From: DSAR01 sp034437315
Lineage (GTDB): Bacteria > Chloroflexota > Anaerolineae > B4-G1
Assembly: GCA_034437315.1 (NCBI GenBank)
Contig: DAOTUC010000366.1
Location: 1-5,806, forward strand
Length of the DNA stretch: 5,806 nt
Reading direction: 5' to 3'
Below are positions 5,601-5,806 of this stretch, in pieces (the first letter of the stretch is position 1; every line of letters begins with the position of its first letter). The notes beneath the pieces are model-generated. The model saw only the letters and a list, made by a program, of their open reading frames with translations. It was not told the DNA's origin and searched no databases. A program made the translations under genes and the position numbers.

Positions 5601-5806
5601 GTCTCGCTCGACGAGATGCCCGATGATCGTATCGGGTCGACGTCCACGAGGAGCCAGCGTCGCCGGAGCACCTGGTGGTCGGACGTGGTCGGCTCCCCGC
5701 GTCCAACGACGCGCACCCGGTTCGCCGCCCGCGCCAGCAGCGAGGGATCGATCTCATTGAGGGTGATGTAGACGCCCTTGGCGTTGGGTGTCAAACGCGC
5801 AGCCTC
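2603..5806 (-). CDS. AEP-type primase fused to D5/SF3-like ATPase, 5' end cut by window edge
   Basis: The reading frame is open to the right edge. A TTG at 5792-5794 could serve as a start, but four more in-frame codons precede it and the family normally has extra N-terminal residues, so the true start is probably outside. Numbering from that TTG (1063 residues), an archaeo-eukaryotic primase domain (about 1-170) shows DVD at 51-53, SGNGFH at 94-99 and VDETVFNPARISRLYGT at 132-148. A Cys/His zinc finger follows (C236, H242, C261, H262/H263, C266). The ATPase domain (about 535-720) has a P-loop-like PSPGTGAS at 596-603, Walker B FIVLDN at 644-649 and sensor-like TGNN at 690-693. Residues 891-998 are three tandem 39-residue repeats, the last one cut short. 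The C-terminal zinc ribbon has C1023, H1028, C1042 and C1045. By family, such proteins make primers and act with helicase activity to start replication of phages and plasmids. The P-loop lysine is replaced by Ala602, so ATP use is uncertain. Confidence 0.9.
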   Translation of the reverse strand, partial: EAARLTPNAKGVYITLNEIDPSLLARAANRVRVVGRGEPTTSDHQVLRRRWLLVDVDPIRSSGISSSETEWRAAHDAAVSIRAHLTAQDWSAPVLATSGNGFHLLYRIDLPTDDNGLVKRVLQGLAFRFNDDAVEVDETVFNPARISRLYGTVARKGDHIAERPHRMARILDAPESLDVVSRELLERLAQAAPTPEQPRYHAPPRNGGGFDLDGWMNEHFPEADGPLPWEKGRRWIFPICPWDPDHQDRAAYVVQFRNGAVAAGCHHNGCSGKGWHDLRDVAESGWRERASGRGLGAAGESKETLEELFERAVNAKPEAQSEALMALARAVSRADPFTIKAYARKVKEAGLANIGTFSDAVKRAQGGGIQRRRSGNDKPWLVVSERGLPRINAGDRELPRVTKATWEAIQKANRDPYLFRFGGLPARIETGDDGTPNTQPLNDARMRHVVARVATWYQVTDGDEEIPALPPAHVVSDVLATPDMPLPILEGIVSSPVFARDGTILTTPGYHPQACMYYHPPSGFAIPDVPERPSDEDVERAKMLLLDELLVDFPFVENPDGGDGQPAANAERAHAVAMVIQPFVRQMITGATPLYLIEKPSPGTGASLLVDVLVQVVTGRPVMTMTEGRNDDEWRKRLTAKLLDGPQFIVLDNLRRKLDSSALAAAITTPMWEDRILGQSTVARIPVRCEWIATGNNPVLSDEIARRCVRIRMDAKCDQPWLRRSFKHPQLVRWVRAHRSELVWAALTLVQNWIARGRPVGDYTLGMFQSWADTMGGILDAASIAGFLGNLTDFYDKVDVQGAIWRSLVAAWWERFGGESVGVSDLFALVARLDMGLDLGTGKERSQRTRLGLLLNEQRDRRYQVEISGEMLVLQIARAGTKKRANQWRLICQNTPETVNVVNVSERLAGQNGGGGEKSIHFSGDERRERRPDKPEAVNVVNVSERLAGQNGGEGEKSIHFSGGEHGERCPDEPEAVNVVNVSERLAGQNGGGGEKNIHSSGMGKEGCSGVSCPPDGQLASDPPVGCSMYPHHRRFWRRPTGGWICYTCHPPASDDVEIVELEEIER
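2851..2878. repeat. Iteron triplet A (AACGTTCAC-like)
   Basis: Two copies of AACGTTCAC start at 2851 and 2861, followed by ACGTTCAC at 2871. On the coding strand this is repeated GTGAACGT, specifying the VNVVNVSER part of the protein repeat. The spacing of 9-10 bp places the copies on nearly the same face of the helix, as in initiator-binding iterons. Just before it, 2836-2854 forms an inverted repeat (CGTTTTGGC, CC, GCCAAACG) with one extra T in one arm. Confidence 0.75.
2968..2995. repeat. Iteron triplet B (AACGTTCAC-like)
   Basis: This is identical to triplet A, shifted by 117 bp: AACGTTCAC at 2968 and 2978, then ACGTTCAC at 2988. The accompanying inverted repeat is at 2953-2971 (CGTTTTGGC, CT, GCCAAACG). 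The identical iterons and conserved hairpin arms contrast with scattered substitutions elsewhere in the unit, though recent duplication alone could also explain this. Confidence 0.75.
3085..3112. repeat. Iteron triplet C (AACGTTCAC-like)
   Basis: The third triplet has AACGTTCAC at 3085 and 3095, then ACGTTCAC at 3105. Its inverted repeat is at 3070-3088. Beyond it on the + strand the similarity to the other copies decays quickly, so the array ends essentially at the outer edge of the iterons. Confidence 0.75.

Overview
The window is a GC-rich bacterial segment in which every gene I can support lies on the minus strand, closely packed in one direction. Transcription runs from high to low coordinates. 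In that order the genes are: a large primase/ATPase replication protein (2603-5806, cut by the right edge); three small proteins of unknown function (2247-2606, 2001-2228, 1802-1993); a large serine recombinase (271-1794); and the start of a coiled-coil-rich small protein (1-221, cut by the left edge). Junctions are tight: an ATGA overlap, then gaps of 18, 7, 7 and 49 bases. This suggests one transcription unit.

A multidomain primase next to a large serine recombinase is the replication/integration core of a mobile element, such as a prophage, phage-like element or integrative plasmid. No capsid, terminase, relaxase or transfer gene is visible, so the type of element cannot be settled here. 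The host cannot be named. GC-rich codons and the style of the primase and recombinase would suit Chloroflexota or a high-GC Firmicute, but this is only an impression.

The primase reads as: an archaeo-eukaryotic primase (AEP) domain; an internal Cys/His zinc finger; a linker; a D5/superfamily-3-like ATPase whose P-loop lacks the usual lysine; a repeat segment; and a C-terminal zinc ribbon. The repeat segment is encoded by a 117-bp direct repeat with two full copies and one partial copy. Each copy carries the same ordered DNA signals: a T6-T7 tract, a near-perfect inverted repeat, and three tandem 8-9 bp iterons related to AACGTTCAC. That makes nine iterons inside the gene of a likely replication initiator. 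The layout recalls lambdoid phages, where the origin lies inside the initiator gene O. I propose this stretch as a candidate intragenic replication origin, and it is the most interesting signal in the window.

There is no stretch above 300 bases without a gene. The longest gap, 222-270, holds the ribosome binding site of the left-edge gene and part of a perfect 8-bp inverted repeat that overlaps the recombinase stop codon. I found no convincing promoter, intrinsic terminator, tRNA, rRNA, insertion sequence or CRISPR array.
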